A stretch of 64,000 nt of DNA from Bradyrhizobium sp. B097 (GCF_038957035.1 NZ_CP152412.1:3406501-3470500); one strand, 5' to 3'. Positions 7,226 through 16,223 are shown, counted from the stretch's first letter. Made by a program: numbers and translations. The notes: generated by a model from the sequence alone, not told the origin.

Positions 7226-9817
7226 ATGTCTCTCCAGATGACCGCCGATAGCAACGATCCTCCCGCGACCGAGCCGTTCGTGGCTCACGGGCCAGCGCGG
7301 CGGAGCGGCAGTATCCTGCTGGTGCTCCTGATCGCCACCGGCATCGTCGCGGTGGCCGTCTGGCTCATGACCATCGGCCGGACCCAGGCGCAGCCCTATA
7401 TCCTCTTTGTGCTGGCGCTGCTCGCCACCGTCGGGCTGTTCAACCTGTTCGCCCTTGCCGCCGGCATCATCCGCTTCTCCGACCGCACGAGCGACGACCC
7501 GGTGATGGGCCGGATCGCCGACCACGCCCACGAAGGGCTCGTCGTCACCGACTCCCGCGGCCACGTGGTCTATTCCAATGCCGCCTATCTCACGCTGACC
7601 GGCGCGGCCGGCCCGCAGGACGTCCGCCCCGTCGAACGTGTCTTCATCGGCAATCCCGACGTCTCCGAGGCGGTGTTCCGCCTCCTGAAGGCGGCGCGCG
7701 AGGGCAAGCGGCAGCAGGAGGAGGTCCGTGTCGCCGGGCACGAGGCCGGGCAAGGTAGCGGACAAGGCCGCTGGCTGCGGCTCAGGGTCCGCCCGCTCGG
7801 CGAGGGCAAGCGCGATGCGAGATATGCGGTGTGGTCGATCGCCGACGTCACCCGCGACCGCGAGCGCCAGGAAGACGTGTTCCAGGAGCTGCGGCACGCG
7901 ATCGAATATCTCGATCATGCGCCGTGCGGCTTCTTCTCGGTCAATCCGGCCGGCGAGATCGCCTATATCAACGCCACGCTGGCCAACTGGCTGGACTACG
8001 ATCTGGCCGAGATCGGCTCGGGCGGCCTGAAGCTGACCGACATCGTCTCGGGCGACGGCGCGGCGCTGCTGACCTCGATCGCGGCGGTGCCCGGCGAGGT
8101 CAAGACCGAGGTGTTCGACATCGACCTGCGGATGCGCGGCGGCAAGACCGTGCCGGTGCGGCTCTATCACAAGCTCGCCTTCGGCGCCGACGGCGCGGCG
8201 GGCGCCTCGCGCACGCTGGTGATCAGCCGTGCCCGCGACGAGCATTCCGATCCGGAGCGCGCCGCCGAGGTGCGCTTCATGCGCTTCTTCGACCATACGC
8301 CGATGGCGATCGCGACCGTCGATCGCGGCGGCAACGTGGTCGGCGCCAATGCGCGGTATGCCAAGCTGGCGCAGGGGCTGGACGGCGACGGCGGCGCGGC
8401 TAAGTCGATATTCCGCGCGGTCAATCCGCGCGACCGGGGCCTGTTGATCGCCGCGATCAACCAGGCTGCCGAAGGCCAGGGCGACATTGCGCCGGTCGAG
8501 GTGATGCTCGACGGGCCTAAGGAGCGCTCCGCCCAGTTCTTCGTCACCACCGTCGAGAAGGACGAGCGCGACGCCGAGACCGCGATCGTCTACATGCTCG
8601 AGACCACTGAGCGGCGCGCGCTGGAAAACCAGATCAACCAGTCGCAGAAGATGGAGATGGTCGGCCAGCTCGCTGGCGGCATCGCGCACGACTTCAACAA
8701 CGTGCTGTCGGCCATCATGATGGCGAACGACTTCCTGCTGAACGCGCACAAGCCGACCGACCCGTCGTTCCAGGACATCATGCAGATCAAGCAGAATGCC
8801 ACCCGCGCCGCGACGCTGGTGCGGCAGCTGCTTGCGTTCTCGCGCCGCCAGACGCTGCGGCCGCAGGTGCTCGATCTCGGCGACGCGCTCTCCGACCTCA
8901 CCATGCTGCTGCGCCGGCTGATCGGCGAGAAGGTCAAGCTCGACGTCGTGCATGGCCGCGATCTGTGGCCGGTCAAGGTCGACGTCTCGCAGTTCGAGCA
9001 GGTGGTGGTCAATCTCGCGGTGAACGCGCGCGACGCGATGCCCGACGGCGGCAAGCTGATCATCCGCACCACCAATGTGCCGACCGAGGAAGCCGCCCAG
9101 CTCGCCAACAAGGGCATGCCGGCTGCGGACTATGTGAAGATCGAGATTTCGGACACCGGCACCGGCATTCCGCACGAGATCATCGACAAGATCTTCGAGC
9201 CGTTCTTCTCGACCAAGGAAGTCGGCAAGGGCACCGGCCTCGGCCTGTCCACGGTCTACGGCATCGTCAAGCAGACCGGCGGCTTCGTCTATGTCGATTC
9301 CGTGCCGGGCGGCGGCACCACGTTCCGGATCTATTTGCCGCGGCATCACCAGGAGCAGGAGGTTGCACCGGAGACGCATGCCGGCAACGGCGCGGCAAAG
9401 GAGACTGCTACCGCAGAAGCGGCCAAGCCGAAGCCGGATCTCACCGGGCAGGGCACCATCCTGCTGGTCGAGGACGAGGACGGCCTGCGCTCGCTAAATG
9501 CGCGCGGCCTGCGTTCGCGCGGCTACAGCGTGATCGAGGCGGCGAACGGCGTCGAGGCGCTGGAGGCGTTCGAGGAGAACAACGGCAAGGTCGATCTCGT
9601 CGTCTCCGACGTCGTGATGCCGGAGATGGACGGGCCGACGCTGCTGAAGGAAATGCGCAGCCGCAATGCGGAGCTGAAGATCATCTTCGTCTCGGGCTAT
9701 GCCGAGGACGCGTTCGAGAAGAGCCTGCCGGAGAACCAGCAGTTCGCGTTCCTGCCGAAGCCGTTCACGCTGACGCAGCTGGTTGCCGCGGTGAAGGAAA
9801 CCATGACGGCGAACTAG
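7226..9817 (+). CDS. cckA: Hybrid sensor histidine kinase CckA
   Basis: CckA is the hybrid kinase that, through ChpT, phosphorylates CtrA and controls the cell cycle and flagellar genes in alphaproteobacteria. The 863 residues show two membrane helices (about 29-49 and 57-79) and PAS-like sensor regions (about 100-210, 225-330 and 350-460). The kinase core has the H-box [14 protein letters not shown] with His488 and an ATPase domain with [15 protein letters not shown] and [20 protein letters not shown]-terminal receiver has acceptor Asp795 in [14 protein letters not shown] and the KPF motif. The architecture and H-box match CckA. It follows the flagellar genes and may read through from them or use its own promoter in the gap. 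A second start at the fifth codon is possible. Confidence 0.92.
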   Translation: MSLQMTADSNDPPATEPFVAHGPARRSGSILLVLLIATGIVAVAVWLMTIGRTQAQPYILFVLALLATVGLFNLFALAAGIIRFSDRTSDDPVMGRIADHAHEGLVVTDSRGHVVYSNAAYLTLTGAAGPQDVRPVERVFIGNPDVSEAVFRLLKAAREGKRQQEEVRVAGHEAGQGSGQGRWLRLRVRPLGEGKRDARYAVWSIADVTRDRERQEDVFQELRHAIEYLDHAPCGFFSVNPAGEIAYINATLANWLDYDLAEIGSGGLKLTDIVSGDGAALLTSIAAVPGEVKTEVFDIDLRMRGGKTVPVRLYHKLAFGADGAAGASRTLVISRARDEHSDPERAAEVRFMRFFDHTPMAIATVDRGGNVVGANARYAKLAQGLDGDGGAAKSIFRAVNPRDRGLLIAAINQAAEGQGDIAPVEVMLDGPKERSAQFFVTTVEKDERDAETAIVYMLETTERRALENQINQSQKMEMVGQLAGGIAHDFNNVLSAIMMANDFLLNAHKPTDPSFQDIMQIKQNATRAATLVRQLLAFSRRQTLRPQVLDLGDALSDLTMLLRRLIGEKVKLDVVHGRDLWPVKVDVSQFEQVVVNLAVNARDAMPDGGKLIIRTTNVPTEEAAQLANKGMPAADYVKIEISDTGTGIPHEIIDKIFEPFFSTKEVGKGTGLGLSTVYGIVKQTGGFVYVDSVPGGGTTFRIYLPRHHQEQEVAPETHAGNGAAKETATAEAAKPKPDLTGQGTILLVEDEDGLRSLNARGLRSRGYSVIEAANGVEALEAFEENNGKVDLVVSDVVMPEMDGPTLLKEMRSRNAELKIIFVSGYAEDAFEKSLPENQQFAFLPKPFTLTQLVAAVKETMTAN

Positions 9818-10063
9818 GCCCGGGCGACGAGCCATGATACCCCTTCGCTTCCCGCAGGGCAGGGCAATGTTGCAATGCGGTCGCGGTTGAACCTGAGCCC
9901 CATCTCGCGCTAGGACGCGCTGTCGCATCCACAAGGACCATAGTGTCACATCGCCGCGACCGAGGGCCGCAGCCGCGGTTCCCGTTTCCCGCTTCACTTT
10001 TATCGGGCCCTGCCCATGTTAGGGGCGTTTCCCCATGCCGGGGAATCCTTTGAGGAAACCAAC

Positions 10064-11023
10064 ATGAATTTCTCGCAACGCACGCGTGGAATTGTCCGGG
10101 CGATCGCCGTCGCGATGGCGCTGGCGCTGCCGGTGATGATGACCGTTTCGGCGGCCGACGCCCGCGTTGGTGGCGGCGGCTCGCGCGGCTCGCGGACGTT
10201 CTCCGCGCCGCCCTCGACCAGCACCGCGCCGGGTTCTGTGGCTCCGATGAACCGTACCTTCAGCCAGCCTGGTAGCCCTGGCATGGGCTCGCCGGCGGCG
10301 GCGAATTCCGGCGGCCTGTTCGGCCGCGGCGGAATGGGTCGCGGCCTGCTCGGCGGCCTGGCCGCGGGCTTCCTTGGCGCCGGCCTGTTCGGCATGCTGT
10401 TCGGCGGTGGCCTGTTCTCGGGTCTCGGCGGCCTGTCGTCGATGCTCGGCCTGCTGCTGCAGATCGGTCTGATCGTGCTGGTGGTCCGGCTCGCGATGTC
10501 GTGGTGGCAGCGGCGCAATACGCCGGCGGCCGCCTACGCGGGTGGCCCCGACGTCGGCCCTGGTCCGCAGGCCAACGCCCGTTCGGGCTTTGGCTTTGGC
10601 CTCGGCGGCGGCTCGAACGCGCCGGTCGAGATCACGCCTGGTGACTACGAGACGTTCGAGCGGTTGCTCGGCGACATCCAGGCGGCATGGTCGAACGAGG
10701 ACATCGCGAAGCTGCACACGCTCGCGACGCCGGAAATGGTGTCGTACTTCTCGAAGGATCTCGAGGAGAACAAGGCGCGCAACGTCACCAACAAGACGTC
10801 CAACGTGAAGCTGTTGCAGGGCGATCTGGCGGAAGCTTGGCGCGAAGGCGACAGCGAATATGCGACGGTCGCGATGCGCTACGCGCTGGTCGACACCATG
10901 CTGGAGCGCGGCACCGGCCGTCAGGTCAGCGGCGGGCAGCCGGAGGAGGTCACCGAGGTCTGGACCTTCGTGCGCCAGCGCGGCGGCAACTGGGAGCTTT
11001 CGGCGATCCAGCAGACCAACTGA
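10064..11023 (+). CDS. Tim44-like domain protein, membrane-anchored
   Basis: The 319-residue protein starts with a signal/anchor (IVRAIAVAMALALPVMMTVS) ending ADARVGGGG. A glycine- and serine-rich region holds a long glycine/leucine hydrophobic block and a clear membrane helix (LLLQIGLIVLVVRLAMSWW). The C-terminal 130 residues (PGDYETFERLLGDIQAAWSN to WTFVRQRGGNWELSAIQQ) are a Tim44/MRPL45-type SnoaL-like fold. The start at 10064 was preferred over an upstream in-frame ATG because GAGGAAA lies six bases before it and the signal begins there. Bacterial members are widespread in alphaproteobacteria and their role is not established. A strong terminator follows. Confidence 0.82.
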   Translation: MNFSQRTRGIVRAIAVAMALALPVMMTVSAADARVGGGGSRGSRTFSAPPSTSTAPGSVAPMNRTFSQPGSPGMGSPAAANSGGLFGRGGMGRGLLGGLAAGFLGAGLFGMLFGGGLFSGLGGLSSMLGLLLQIGLIVLVVRLAMSWWQRRNTPAAAYAGGPDVGPGPQANARSGFGFGLGGGSNAPVEITPGDYETFERLLGDIQAAWSNEDIAKLHTLATPEMVSYFSKDLEENKARNVTNKTSNVKLLQGDLAEAWREGDSEYATVAMRYALVDTMLERGTGRQVSGGQPEEVTEVWTFVRQRGGNWELSAIQQTN

Positions 11024-11050
11024 TCGATAGCCGGTCACGACAAGTACAAT

Positions 11051-11083
11051 GCGCCGCGGCATTAACCGCGGCGCTTTTGTTTT
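11051..11083 (+). terminator. Rho-independent terminator after the Tim44-like gene
   Basis: GCGCCGCGG at 11051-11059 pairs perfectly with CCGCGGCGC at 11066-11074 around a six-base loop CATTAA. It is followed at once by TTTTGTTTTGT. It lies 27 bases behind the stop codon. Confidence 0.92.
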
Positions 11084-11173
11084 GTGGGCTTCATTCGCGT
11101 GTCGTGGTGCCGGAATATCCGGACACGCTGCGGGTTGATGTCAGCGGGCTAAAGCAACCATCGGGAGAACGAG

Positions 11174-11851
11174 ATGAAGTTCACTGCGCATATCGCGGTT
11201 CCTGCCTGTCTTGCGTTCGTCGTCATGGCCGCGCCGCCGGTTGTGGCGCAGACCGCCGACACCAGCTTCTTCGTGACCAGCAACGGCATCGGCAACGGCG
11301 GCAATCTCGGCGGGCTCGCCGGCGCCGACAATCATTGCCAGACCCTGGCGCAGGCCGCGGGCTTCGGCGCGCCGAAGACATGGCGCGCCTATCTCTCGAC
11401 CCAGGCGGCCGATGGCCAGGTAGCGGTGAACGCGCGCGATCGCATCGGCAAGGGCCCATGGAAGAACGTGAAGGGCGTCGTGGTCGCCAAGGACGTCGCC
11501 GATCTGCACAGCGCCGGCAACAATCTCACCAAGCAGACCGCGCTGTCCGAAAAGGGCGAAATCATCAATGGTGCCGGCGACACGCCGAACCGCCACGACG
11601 TGCTGACGGGATCGCAGGCCGACGGTACGGCGTTTGCGGCCGGTGAGGACCGCACCTGCAAGAACTGGACAAGCAGCACGCAAGGCGCCGCGATGGTCGG
11701 ACATTTCGACCGCAAGGGCCTGCGCGACGACGAACCGTCAAAATCCTGGAATACGTCGCATCCTTCGCGCGGTCCTGACGGCGGCTGCTCGCAAGCCGAC
11801 CTGAAGAGCACCGGCGGCGACGGCCTGCTGTACTGCTTCGCGGCGAATTGA
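11174..11851 (+). CDS. Secreted lectin-like (C-type-lectin/endostatin fold-like) protein
   Basis: This 225-residue protein has a signal peptide (about residues 1-25, ending VVAQ). The mature part begins TSFFVTSNGIGNGGNLGGLA and carries ADNHCQTLAQAAGFGAPKTWRAYLS, then CKNWTS and, near the end, GGCSQADLKSTGGDGLLYCFAAN. Four cysteines, a tryptophan-rich middle and a C-terminal LYCFA are what I associate with secreted lectin-like proteins annotated in Bradyrhizobium (DUF1554/endostatin-like). It is probably periplasmic or extracellular and binding activity is inferred only. It stands alone between a terminator and a palindromic repeat. Confidence 0.65.
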   Translation: MKFTAHIAVPACLAFVVMAAPPVVAQTADTSFFVTSNGIGNGGNLGGLAGADNHCQTLAQAAGFGAPKTWRAYLSTQAADGQVAVNARDRIGKGPWKNVKGVVVAKDVADLHSAGNNLTKQTALSEKGEIINGAGDTPNRHDVLTGSQADGTAFAAGEDRTCKNWTSSTQGAAMVGHFDRKGLRDDEPSKSWNTSHPSRGPDGGCSQADLKSTGGDGLLYCFAAN

Positions 11852-11881
11852 CGGGACAGGTGGGCGGCGCGTGACAATCCG

Positions 11882-11970
11882 TCGTCATTGCGAGGCGCAA
11901 TAGCGACGAAGCAATCCATCTTTCCGCGCATGCGGCGCGATGGATTGCTTCGCTTCGCTCGCAATGACGA
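11882..11970. repeat. Dispersed palindromic repeat, family C (copy 1)
   Basis: This is a long inverted repeat with ends CGTCATTGCGAGG and CGCTCGCAATGACG and inner arms GAAGCAATCCATC and GATGGATTGCTTC. A second copy with the same ends and inner arms lies at 42328-42414. Here it sits between convergent genes and could also terminate transcription. Confidence 0.92.
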
Positions 11971-11993
11971 GGAGAGCGTCCCAGCGGCCGCGC

Positions 11994-12401
11994 TCAGCTC
12001 TTTTTGCGCTTGCCGGCCTTCTTGGCGGTCTTCTTCGCAGTCTTCTTTTTCTTCGCGGTTTTCTTCTTCTTCGCGAAATAGGCCTCGACCTTCTTCGAGG
12101 AATGTCCGACCTCGGCCACCGCGGCCTTGAGGCGGGCAGGGGTTACCTTGAACTTCTTCGACCAGTAGCGGACCTCGTAGGGCTCGCTGATCGCGATCCG
12201 CGCGCGATCGGCGGCCATGTGCCGCTGCTCCTTGAAATGGGCTTCCACCTTCTTGGCGGAATGCCCGACCTTCTTGACGGCCGCCTTGAGCTTTGCCGGC
12301 GTGACCTTGAACTTCTTGGACCAGTACGCAACTTCGTAGGACTCGCTCAACGCGATCAGAGCGCGATCTTGTGCGCCCCGCTTCTTCTTGTTGTCCGCCA
12401 T
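11994..12401 (-). CDS. Tandem DUF3606 protein with lysine-rich tail
   Basis: This is a 135-residue, strongly basic protein. Two copies of the same module are visible: SESYEVAYWSKKFKVTPAKL with KKVGHSAKKVEAHF, and SEPYEVRYWSKKFKVTPARL with AEVGHSSKKVEAYF. Each matches DUF3606, a short helical domain usually found singly in about 60-residue proteins of rhizobia. After the second copy comes a tail made almost only of lysine, alanine and threonine (KKKTAKK repeats), like histone H1 tails. The ATG at 12401 was chosen because AGGG lies seven bases before it; an ATG five codons upstream has none. DNA or RNA binding is inferred from charge only. Confidence 0.75.
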   Translation of the reverse strand: MADNKKKRGAQDRALIALSESYEVAYWSKKFKVTPAKLKAAVKKVGHSAKKVEAHFKEQRHMAADRARIAISEPYEVRYWSKKFKVTPARLKAAVAEVGHSSKKVEAYFAKKKKTAKKKKTAKKTAKKAGKRKKS

Positions 12402-12554
12402 AAGTTGACCCTTCATCGAAGATTCGATGCTGGAACCTTAGCAGTCTCCGCGCAGTTCGGACAGACGCGCGGTGCGCGGTGGACGATCTGACCACACCAC
12501 GGCTACGATCACCGTGAAGCAAAGCGATGCGGTGAAGTTTGTGGAGGTAAGTGC

Positions 12555-13262
12555 ATGCACTATCAGCTTTACTACTGGCCAATGATCCAGGGCCGCGGCG
12601 AATATGTCCGGCTCGCGCTCGAGGACGCGGGCGCTGAATATACCGATGTCGCGCGCGGCAAGGGCGGCACCGGCGCCATGATGAAGATGATGGACGCGCA
12701 CAAGGGCACGCCGCCCTTTGCGCCGCCATTCCTCAAGGCCGGCCAGCTCGTGATTGGGCAGACCGCCAACATCCTGCTCTATCTCGGCCCGCGCCATGGC
12801 CTCGCGCCGAAGGCGGAGGCGGGAAAGCTCTGGGTGCGCGAGGTGCAGCTGACGATTGCGGACTTCGTGCTGGAAATCCACGACACCCACCACCCGCTCG
12901 GGCCGTCGCTGTATTACGAGGACCAGAAGGCGGCGGCGAAGAAACGCACGGAAGAGTTCTGGAAATCGCGGGTGCCGAAATATCTCGGCTATTTCGAGGA
13001 TCTTGTACGGGCCAATGGCGGCGGCTTCGTCACCGGACGCCGGCTGACTTACGCCGATCTGTCGTTGTTCCAGATCGTGGAAGGCCTGCGCTACGCCTTT
13101 CCGAAGCGGATGGCGGCATTCGAGAAGAAGGTCCCGCGCCTGATTGCGCTGCGCGACCGCGTCGCCGAGCGGCCGAACATCAAGACGTATCTGGCAAGCG
13201 AGCGGCGGATTCCGTTCAACGAGGAGGGGATCTTCCGGCGCTACAAGGCGCTGGATATGTAG
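12555..13262 (+). CDS. Glutathione S-transferase family protein
   Basis: This 235-residue cytosolic protein has a thioredoxin-like N-terminal domain beginning YQLYYWPMIQGRGEYVRLAL, the same pattern as mu/sigma-class GSTs with the catalytic tyrosine near residue 7. The glutathione-binding region AGQLVIGQTANILLYLGPRH follows, and then an all-helical C-terminal domain with GGGFVTGRRLTYADLSLFQI (the N-capping box) near residue 160. It would conjugate glutathione to electrophiles or act as a peroxidase. It stands alone and diverges from the DUF3606 gene. The family call is firm, the substrate unknown. Confidence 0.88.
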   Translation: MHYQLYYWPMIQGRGEYVRLALEDAGAEYTDVARGKGGTGAMMKMMDAHKGTPPFAPPFLKAGQLVIGQTANILLYLGPRHGLAPKAEAGKLWVREVQLTIADFVLEIHDTHHPLGPSLYYEDQKAAAKKRTEEFWKSRVPKYLGYFEDLVRANGGGFVTGRRLTYADLSLFQIVEGLRYAFPKRMAAFEKKVPRLIALRDRVAERPNIKTYLASERRIPFNEEGIFRRYKALDM

Positions 13263-13267
13263 GCATA

Positions 13268-13357
13268 GTCATTCCGGGGCACGCGAAGCGTGAACCCGGA
13301 ATCCAGAGGTGTGGCGCGAGATTCCGGGTTCGACGCTGCGCATCGCCCCGGAATGAC
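13268..13357. repeat. Dispersed palindromic repeat, family D (copy 2)
   Basis: It has outer arms GTCATTCCGGGGC and GCCCCGGAATGAC, with inner complementary pairs CACGCGAAGCGTG and ACCCGGAATC/GATTCCGGGTT. It shares its ends with 4707-4825. It lies between the convergent GST and GFA genes, five bases behind the GST stop, and could act as a two-way terminator. Confidence 0.9.
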
Positions 13358-13367
13358 TGCTTCGTAG

Positions 13368-13727
13368 TCACCTGTTCCGCCCGTCCACCGGCGTCATCGC
13401 GATCTTCGACAGGTCGATGCCGTCGATGCAGTTGACATTGAGCGCGACGATGTCGGCCCCATCGGGCTTCTTGCCGCGTGCGAACACGTCGACGCCGCAA
13501 TCGACGCAGAGCTGGTGGCGGATCGCATGGCGGTTGAAGAGATATTCCTTCAGGTTCTCGGCGCCGGCGCGAAGCTGGAAGCTCGATGGCGGCATGAACA
13601 CGAAGTGCAGGCCCTTCTTGGTGCAGATCGAGCAGTTGCAGGCGGTCACCATGGCCATGTCGGTGGTGCATTCGAAGCGCACCTGGCCGCAATGGCAGCC
13701 GCCGGTGTAGGTCTTGCTCTCTGCCAT
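13368..13727 (-). CDS. GFA-family (glutathione-dependent formaldehyde-activating/CENP-V) zinc protein
   Basis: The protein is 119 residues, normal for the family. The zinc-binding cysteines are all visible: GGCHCGQVRFEC, ACNCSICTKKG and CVDCGVDVF. These correspond to the CxC, CxxC and CxxC sets of the Mss4-like GFA fold. Family members bind or transfer glutathione adducts, and many have unknown substrates. It lies nine bases behind the ICMT-like gene on the same strand, so the two are probably an operon. Confidence 0.88.
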   Translation of the reverse strand: MAESKTYTGGCHCGQVRFECTTDMAMVTACNCSICTKKGLHFVFMPPSSFQLRAGAENLKEYLFNRHAIRHQLCVDCGVDVFARGKKPDGADIVALNVNCIDGIDLSKIAMTPVDGRNR

Positions 13728-13736
13728 GATGGTCCC

Positions 13737-14411
13737 TCACCACAGTCCGGGCACGAGGCGATAGCGCACCCGCGCCGCGTAATCGGCATAGCCTGACAAC
13801 CCCGCCATCAGCGTGCGCTCCTCGATCCCGGTGCGGAACGCGAACATCGCGAAGAACACCGGCACGAAGGCAAGGCCCCACCAGGAGCCGAGCGTCAGCG
13901 GCACGCCGATGAAGAACAGCATCACGCTCGCATACATCGGATGGCGGACCAGCGCGTAGGGCCCGGTCGAGATCACGTGATGGTCGCGCTCGGTCTGCAC
14001 CTTCACGACCGGCGCGGCGAACGAATTGGTGCGGAACACCCAGAGGATCAGCGCGGTCGAGGCCAGATACAGCACCAGGCCGAGCACGATCAGCAGCACG
14101 CCGGCGTTGGCGCCGCCAAAGCGGCGATCGAGCCCCATCGCGACGAACCACAGCACGGCAATGATCAGGAACACCAGCATGAAGCGCTTGTCCTCGGCGG
14201 GCTGGCCCTCACGCGCGGTGAGCCGCATGCGCTCGGCCAGCAGGCCGGGATCGACCTTGGCAAGCCACAGCCCGCAGCCCGGGCCGATCAGCGCCGAGGC
14301 GATCAGGTAAGCCCACGCGCCGGGCCAGTGCAGCGTGCCGGCGAAGCCAAACAGCAGCGCGGCCATGGCGAGGACGAACAAGGTGTTCTGCAGGAGGAGC
14401 TTTGCGATCAT
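13737..14411 (-). CDS. Isoprenylcysteine carboxyl methyltransferase (ICMT)-like membrane protein
   Basis: This 224-residue protein has about five hydrophobic segments. The C-terminal part carries the ICMT/PEMT signature: HHVISTGPYALVRHPMYASV around residues 145-165, and FRTGIEERTL followed by YADYAARVRYRLVPGLW at the end. In this family the region binds S-adenosylmethionine and methylates small or isoprenoid thiols or phospholipids. The N-terminal helices differ from phospholipid N-methyltransferases. The bacterial substrate is not known. It precedes the GFA gene in an apparent operon. Confidence 0.82.
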   Translation of the reverse strand: MIAKLLLQNTLFVLAMAALLFGFAGTLHWPGAWAYLIASALIGPGCGLWLAKVDPGLLAERMRLTAREGQPAEDKRFMLVFLIIAVLWFVAMGLDRRFGGANAGVLLIVLGLVLYLASTALILWVFRTNSFAAPVVKVQTERDHHVISTGPYALVRHPMYASVMLFFIGVPLTLGSWWGLAFVPVFFAMFAFRTGIEERTLMAGLSGYADYAARVRYRLVPGLW

Positions 14412-14532
14412 GGGCGGGCTCCGTGATTCCAGCCGCGATTATCGCACCCTTTTTCCGGCAAACCTGCGACCGCAGTGATCAACTTTCGGAGCAGGTGAGG
14501 TGTTCCTGCTCCGTCCCTGCATCATCTCTGCA

Positions 14533-14562
14533 TTGACATTCGCATAAGTCATCACTTATATA
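14533..14562 (+). promoter_or_regulatory. Promoter and ArsR-type operator of the ArsR/AHSA1 pair
   Basis: A perfect -35 box TTGACA is at 14533-14538 and a -10 region TTATAT/TATATA is at 14556-14562, spaced 17-18 bases. An inverted repeat ATAAGT-CATC-ACTTAT (14544-14559) overlaps the spacer and -10, the usual position of an ArsR-family operator. The ATG at 14568 is only six bases after the -10, so the transcript should start on or next to it. Confidence 0.8.
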
Positions 14563-14567
14563 TTTCT

Positions 14568-14894
14568 ATGACCGCCGCCATGCAGCTGACCAATGTGCTC
14601 AAGACCCTCGCGGACCCGACGCGGCGGGCGGTGTTCGAGCGGATCATCCGGGAAGGGGAGATCGCCGCGACCGGTCTGGTGCAGGGCTCCAAGGTGTCGC
14701 AGCCGGCGGTGTCGCAGCATCTGCGCGCGCTGCGCGATGCCGGCCTCGTCGCCGAGCGGCGCGAGGGCCGGCACATCCATTATCGCGTCGCGCCGAAGGG
14801 GCTCAGTCCGCTGATCGACTGGCTCGGCCATTACGAGACGTTCTGGGCCGAGCGCTTCGCAAATCTGGAACGGCTGTTGAAGGAGAGTGAGTGA
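14568..14894 (+). CDS. ArsR-family transcriptional regulator
   Basis: This 108-residue winged-helix protein starts MQLTNVLKTLADPTRRAVFE, the standard ArsR opening. The recognition helix region is SKVSQPAVSQHLRALRDAGL and the wing is VAERREGRHIHYRVAPKG. No cysteine metal site is visible, so it probably belongs to the group that is paired with AHSA1/SRPBCC proteins. The stop overlaps the start of that next gene. The mRNA appears to be leaderless, because the -10 box ends six bases before the ATG and there is no ribosome-binding site. It probably represses its own operon through the inverted repeat on the promoter. Confidence 0.9.
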   Translation: MTAAMQLTNVLKTLADPTRRAVFERIIREGEIAATGLVQGSKVSQPAVSQHLRALRDAGLVAERREGRHIHYRVAPKGLSPLIDWLGHYETFWAERFANLERLLKESE

Positions 14895-15334
14895 TGGGTG
14901 AGACGCACGCGATCACGGTCGAGAAGGTGCTGCCTTATGCCGCCGACAGGATCTGGCGGACGCTGACCACGAGCGAGTTGCTGATGAAATGGCTGATGCC
15001 GAACGATTTCCAGCCGAGCGTCGGACACAAGTTCAACTTCCGCACCAAGCCGATCGGCGATTGGGACGGTGTCGTGCATTGCGAGGTGCTGGACTGCGAT
15101 CCGCCGCGCCTGCTGCGCTATTCCTGGAAGGGGGGCGCCGACACCAATCCGGAATTCGGCTCGAAGCTCGACTCGATCGTCACCTGGACGCTGACGCCGG
15201 TCGAGGGCGGCACGCAGGTCCGCATGGTGCATGACGGCTTCGTCTTCCCCGGCAACCGCTATGCCTTCGACATGATGAGCCCGGGCTGGGGCAAGATCGT
15301 CGATGCGATCGGTCGGGTCACGGCGGAAGCCTGA
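14894..15334 (+). CDS. SRPBCC/AHSA1-domain protein
   Basis: This 146-residue protein has the START-like fold of the Aha1 C-terminal family. It begins with HAITVEKVLPYAADRIWRTL, followed by LLMKWLMPNDFQPSVGHKFN and a C-terminal GTQVRMVHDGFVFPGN to MSPGWGKIVDAI. Such proteins are regularly fused or coupled to ArsR regulators, and probably bind a small hydrophobic ligand. The ATG at 14894 shares its A with the TGA of the ArsR gene, and GGAG lies nine bases upstream. A GTG one codon earlier is a less likely start. Confidence 0.87.
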   Translation: MGETHAITVEKVLPYAADRIWRTLTTSELLMKWLMPNDFQPSVGHKFNFRTKPIGDWDGVVHCEVLDCDPPRLLRYSWKGGADTNPEFGSKLDSIVTWTLTPVEGGTQVRMVHDGFVFPGNRYAFDMMSPGWGKIVDAIGRVTAEA

Positions 15335-15338
15335 CGGA

Positions 15339-15830
15339 TCACTCGTTCTTGCCGCGCCGGACCGTGATCGATGCATCGGTCCGGTTGCGCGTGCATTCGA
15401 GGTTGAGGCGGCGGTAGCGCATCGTGATGGTGTTGCCGCGCAGGATGCCCATGCGCTTCAGGCAGCGCGAGGTGCCAGTGGTGGCGTCGTCCTTCGGCAC
15501 GGTGAAGACCAGCGCGGTAGCGGAGCCGACCAGGTTGAAGAACTCGGGCTTCATCTTGCGATCGGTCTTGGCAAAGAGCTCGATCGAATAGTCCTTGCCG
15601 CGGCAGCCGAGCGACAATTCCTTCGCCGCCGGATGTGTGAGGTATGTGATGTTGGCGGCGCTGAAATTGACCTTCAGCCCGTCGATCTGGCCGGCGAGCT
15701 GCTTGGCGATGTCCTCGCAGGGATCGGCATGCGCAGGCGCCGCGGCGAGGGCCGTCGCCAGCGCGATCAGCGCGGCCGGCATGAAAAAGCGGATGCTCAA
15801 GGCAAAGCGTCGGCGCAACGGTGCAGTCAC
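15339..15830 (-). CDS. Conserved periplasmic protein of unknown function
   Basis: This 163-residue protein has an arginine-rich n-region, a hydrophobic signal (IRFFMPAALIALATALAAAP) and cleavage near AHA-DPC. The mature part has four cysteines (DPCEDIAKQL, SLGCRGKDYS, SRCLKRMG and LECTRNRTD), which could form two disulfide bonds, and a beta-rich middle. I do not recognise a named domain. It converges on the AHSA1 gene with four bases between their stops. Confidence 0.65.
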   Translation of the reverse strand: MTAPLRRRFALSIRFFMPAALIALATALAAAPAHADPCEDIAKQLAGQIDGLKVNFSAANITYLTHPAAKELSLGCRGKDYSIELFAKTDRKMKPEFFNLVGSATALVFTVPKDDATTGTSRCLKRMGILRGNTITMRYRRLNLECTRNRTDASITVRRGKNE

Positions 15831-15905
15831 GAAATACCCCCGCGGTATGAAAATACGCGAAGCTACATGCAGGCTCCCGCGCAGCGCGTCAATATGGCCG
15901 GTCCG

Positions 15906-16223
15906 TCAGGATGCGCACTTGCCGTCCTGCGCCTTGGAGGCTCCGGCGGCGCGGCGTTCGCAATCATTGCCATAGGTCTTGCCGTCGCAGCCGCACACCG
16001 GCTTGAAAATCTTGTTGCAGATCGTTGGCCGGAACGCGCAGGTGCCGGTCTGGTCGGCTCGGCCGCATTGTCCCGGCTTGAACTGGCAGAACTGGCCGCT
16101 ACGGCTGCATTGAACGCCGGCAAGGCCGCCGCACGGTCTGCCGAGGCGGGCCGCATCGGCACCGGTCGGGACCGCGATCAACAAGGCCAGCGCCGCGAAC
16201 GAGATCAAAAGCGCTGTCTTCAT
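15906..16223 (-). CDS. Secreted Kazal-type domain protein
   Basis: This 105-residue protein has a signal peptide MKTALLISFAALALLIAVPT ending GADAA. The mature part is cysteine-rich. The second half has the Kazal serine-protease-inhibitor pattern KPVCGCDGKTYGNDCERRAAG ending DGKCAS, with the spacing C-x-C-x6-YxNxC. The first half (CGGLAGVQCSRSGQFCQF) is an additional disulfide-rich segment often found before Kazal domains in rhizobial proteins. The start at 16223 has AGGAGA seven bases before it, and an upstream in-frame ATG has no signal. It may inhibit host or competitor proteases, but that is inference. Confidence 0.85.
   Translation of the reverse strand: MKTALLISFAALALLIAVPTGADAARLGRPCGGLAGVQCSRSGQFCQFKPGQCGRADQTGTCAFRPTICNKIFKPVCGCDGKTYGNDCERRAAGASKAQDGKCAS

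Noticed and set aside
6221..9379. Very long minus-strand open frame (over 1000 codons) opposite flhB and cckA
   Set aside because: It is the mirror of two well-recognised plus-strand genes. The translation is rich in arginine, histidine and aspartate with no domain, as expected for antisense of high-GC genes.
11389..12729. Long minus-strand frame across the lectin-like, DUF3606 and GST genes
   Set aside because: It runs over a repeat and three better-supported genes in other frames. Codons are unusual and no domain appears.
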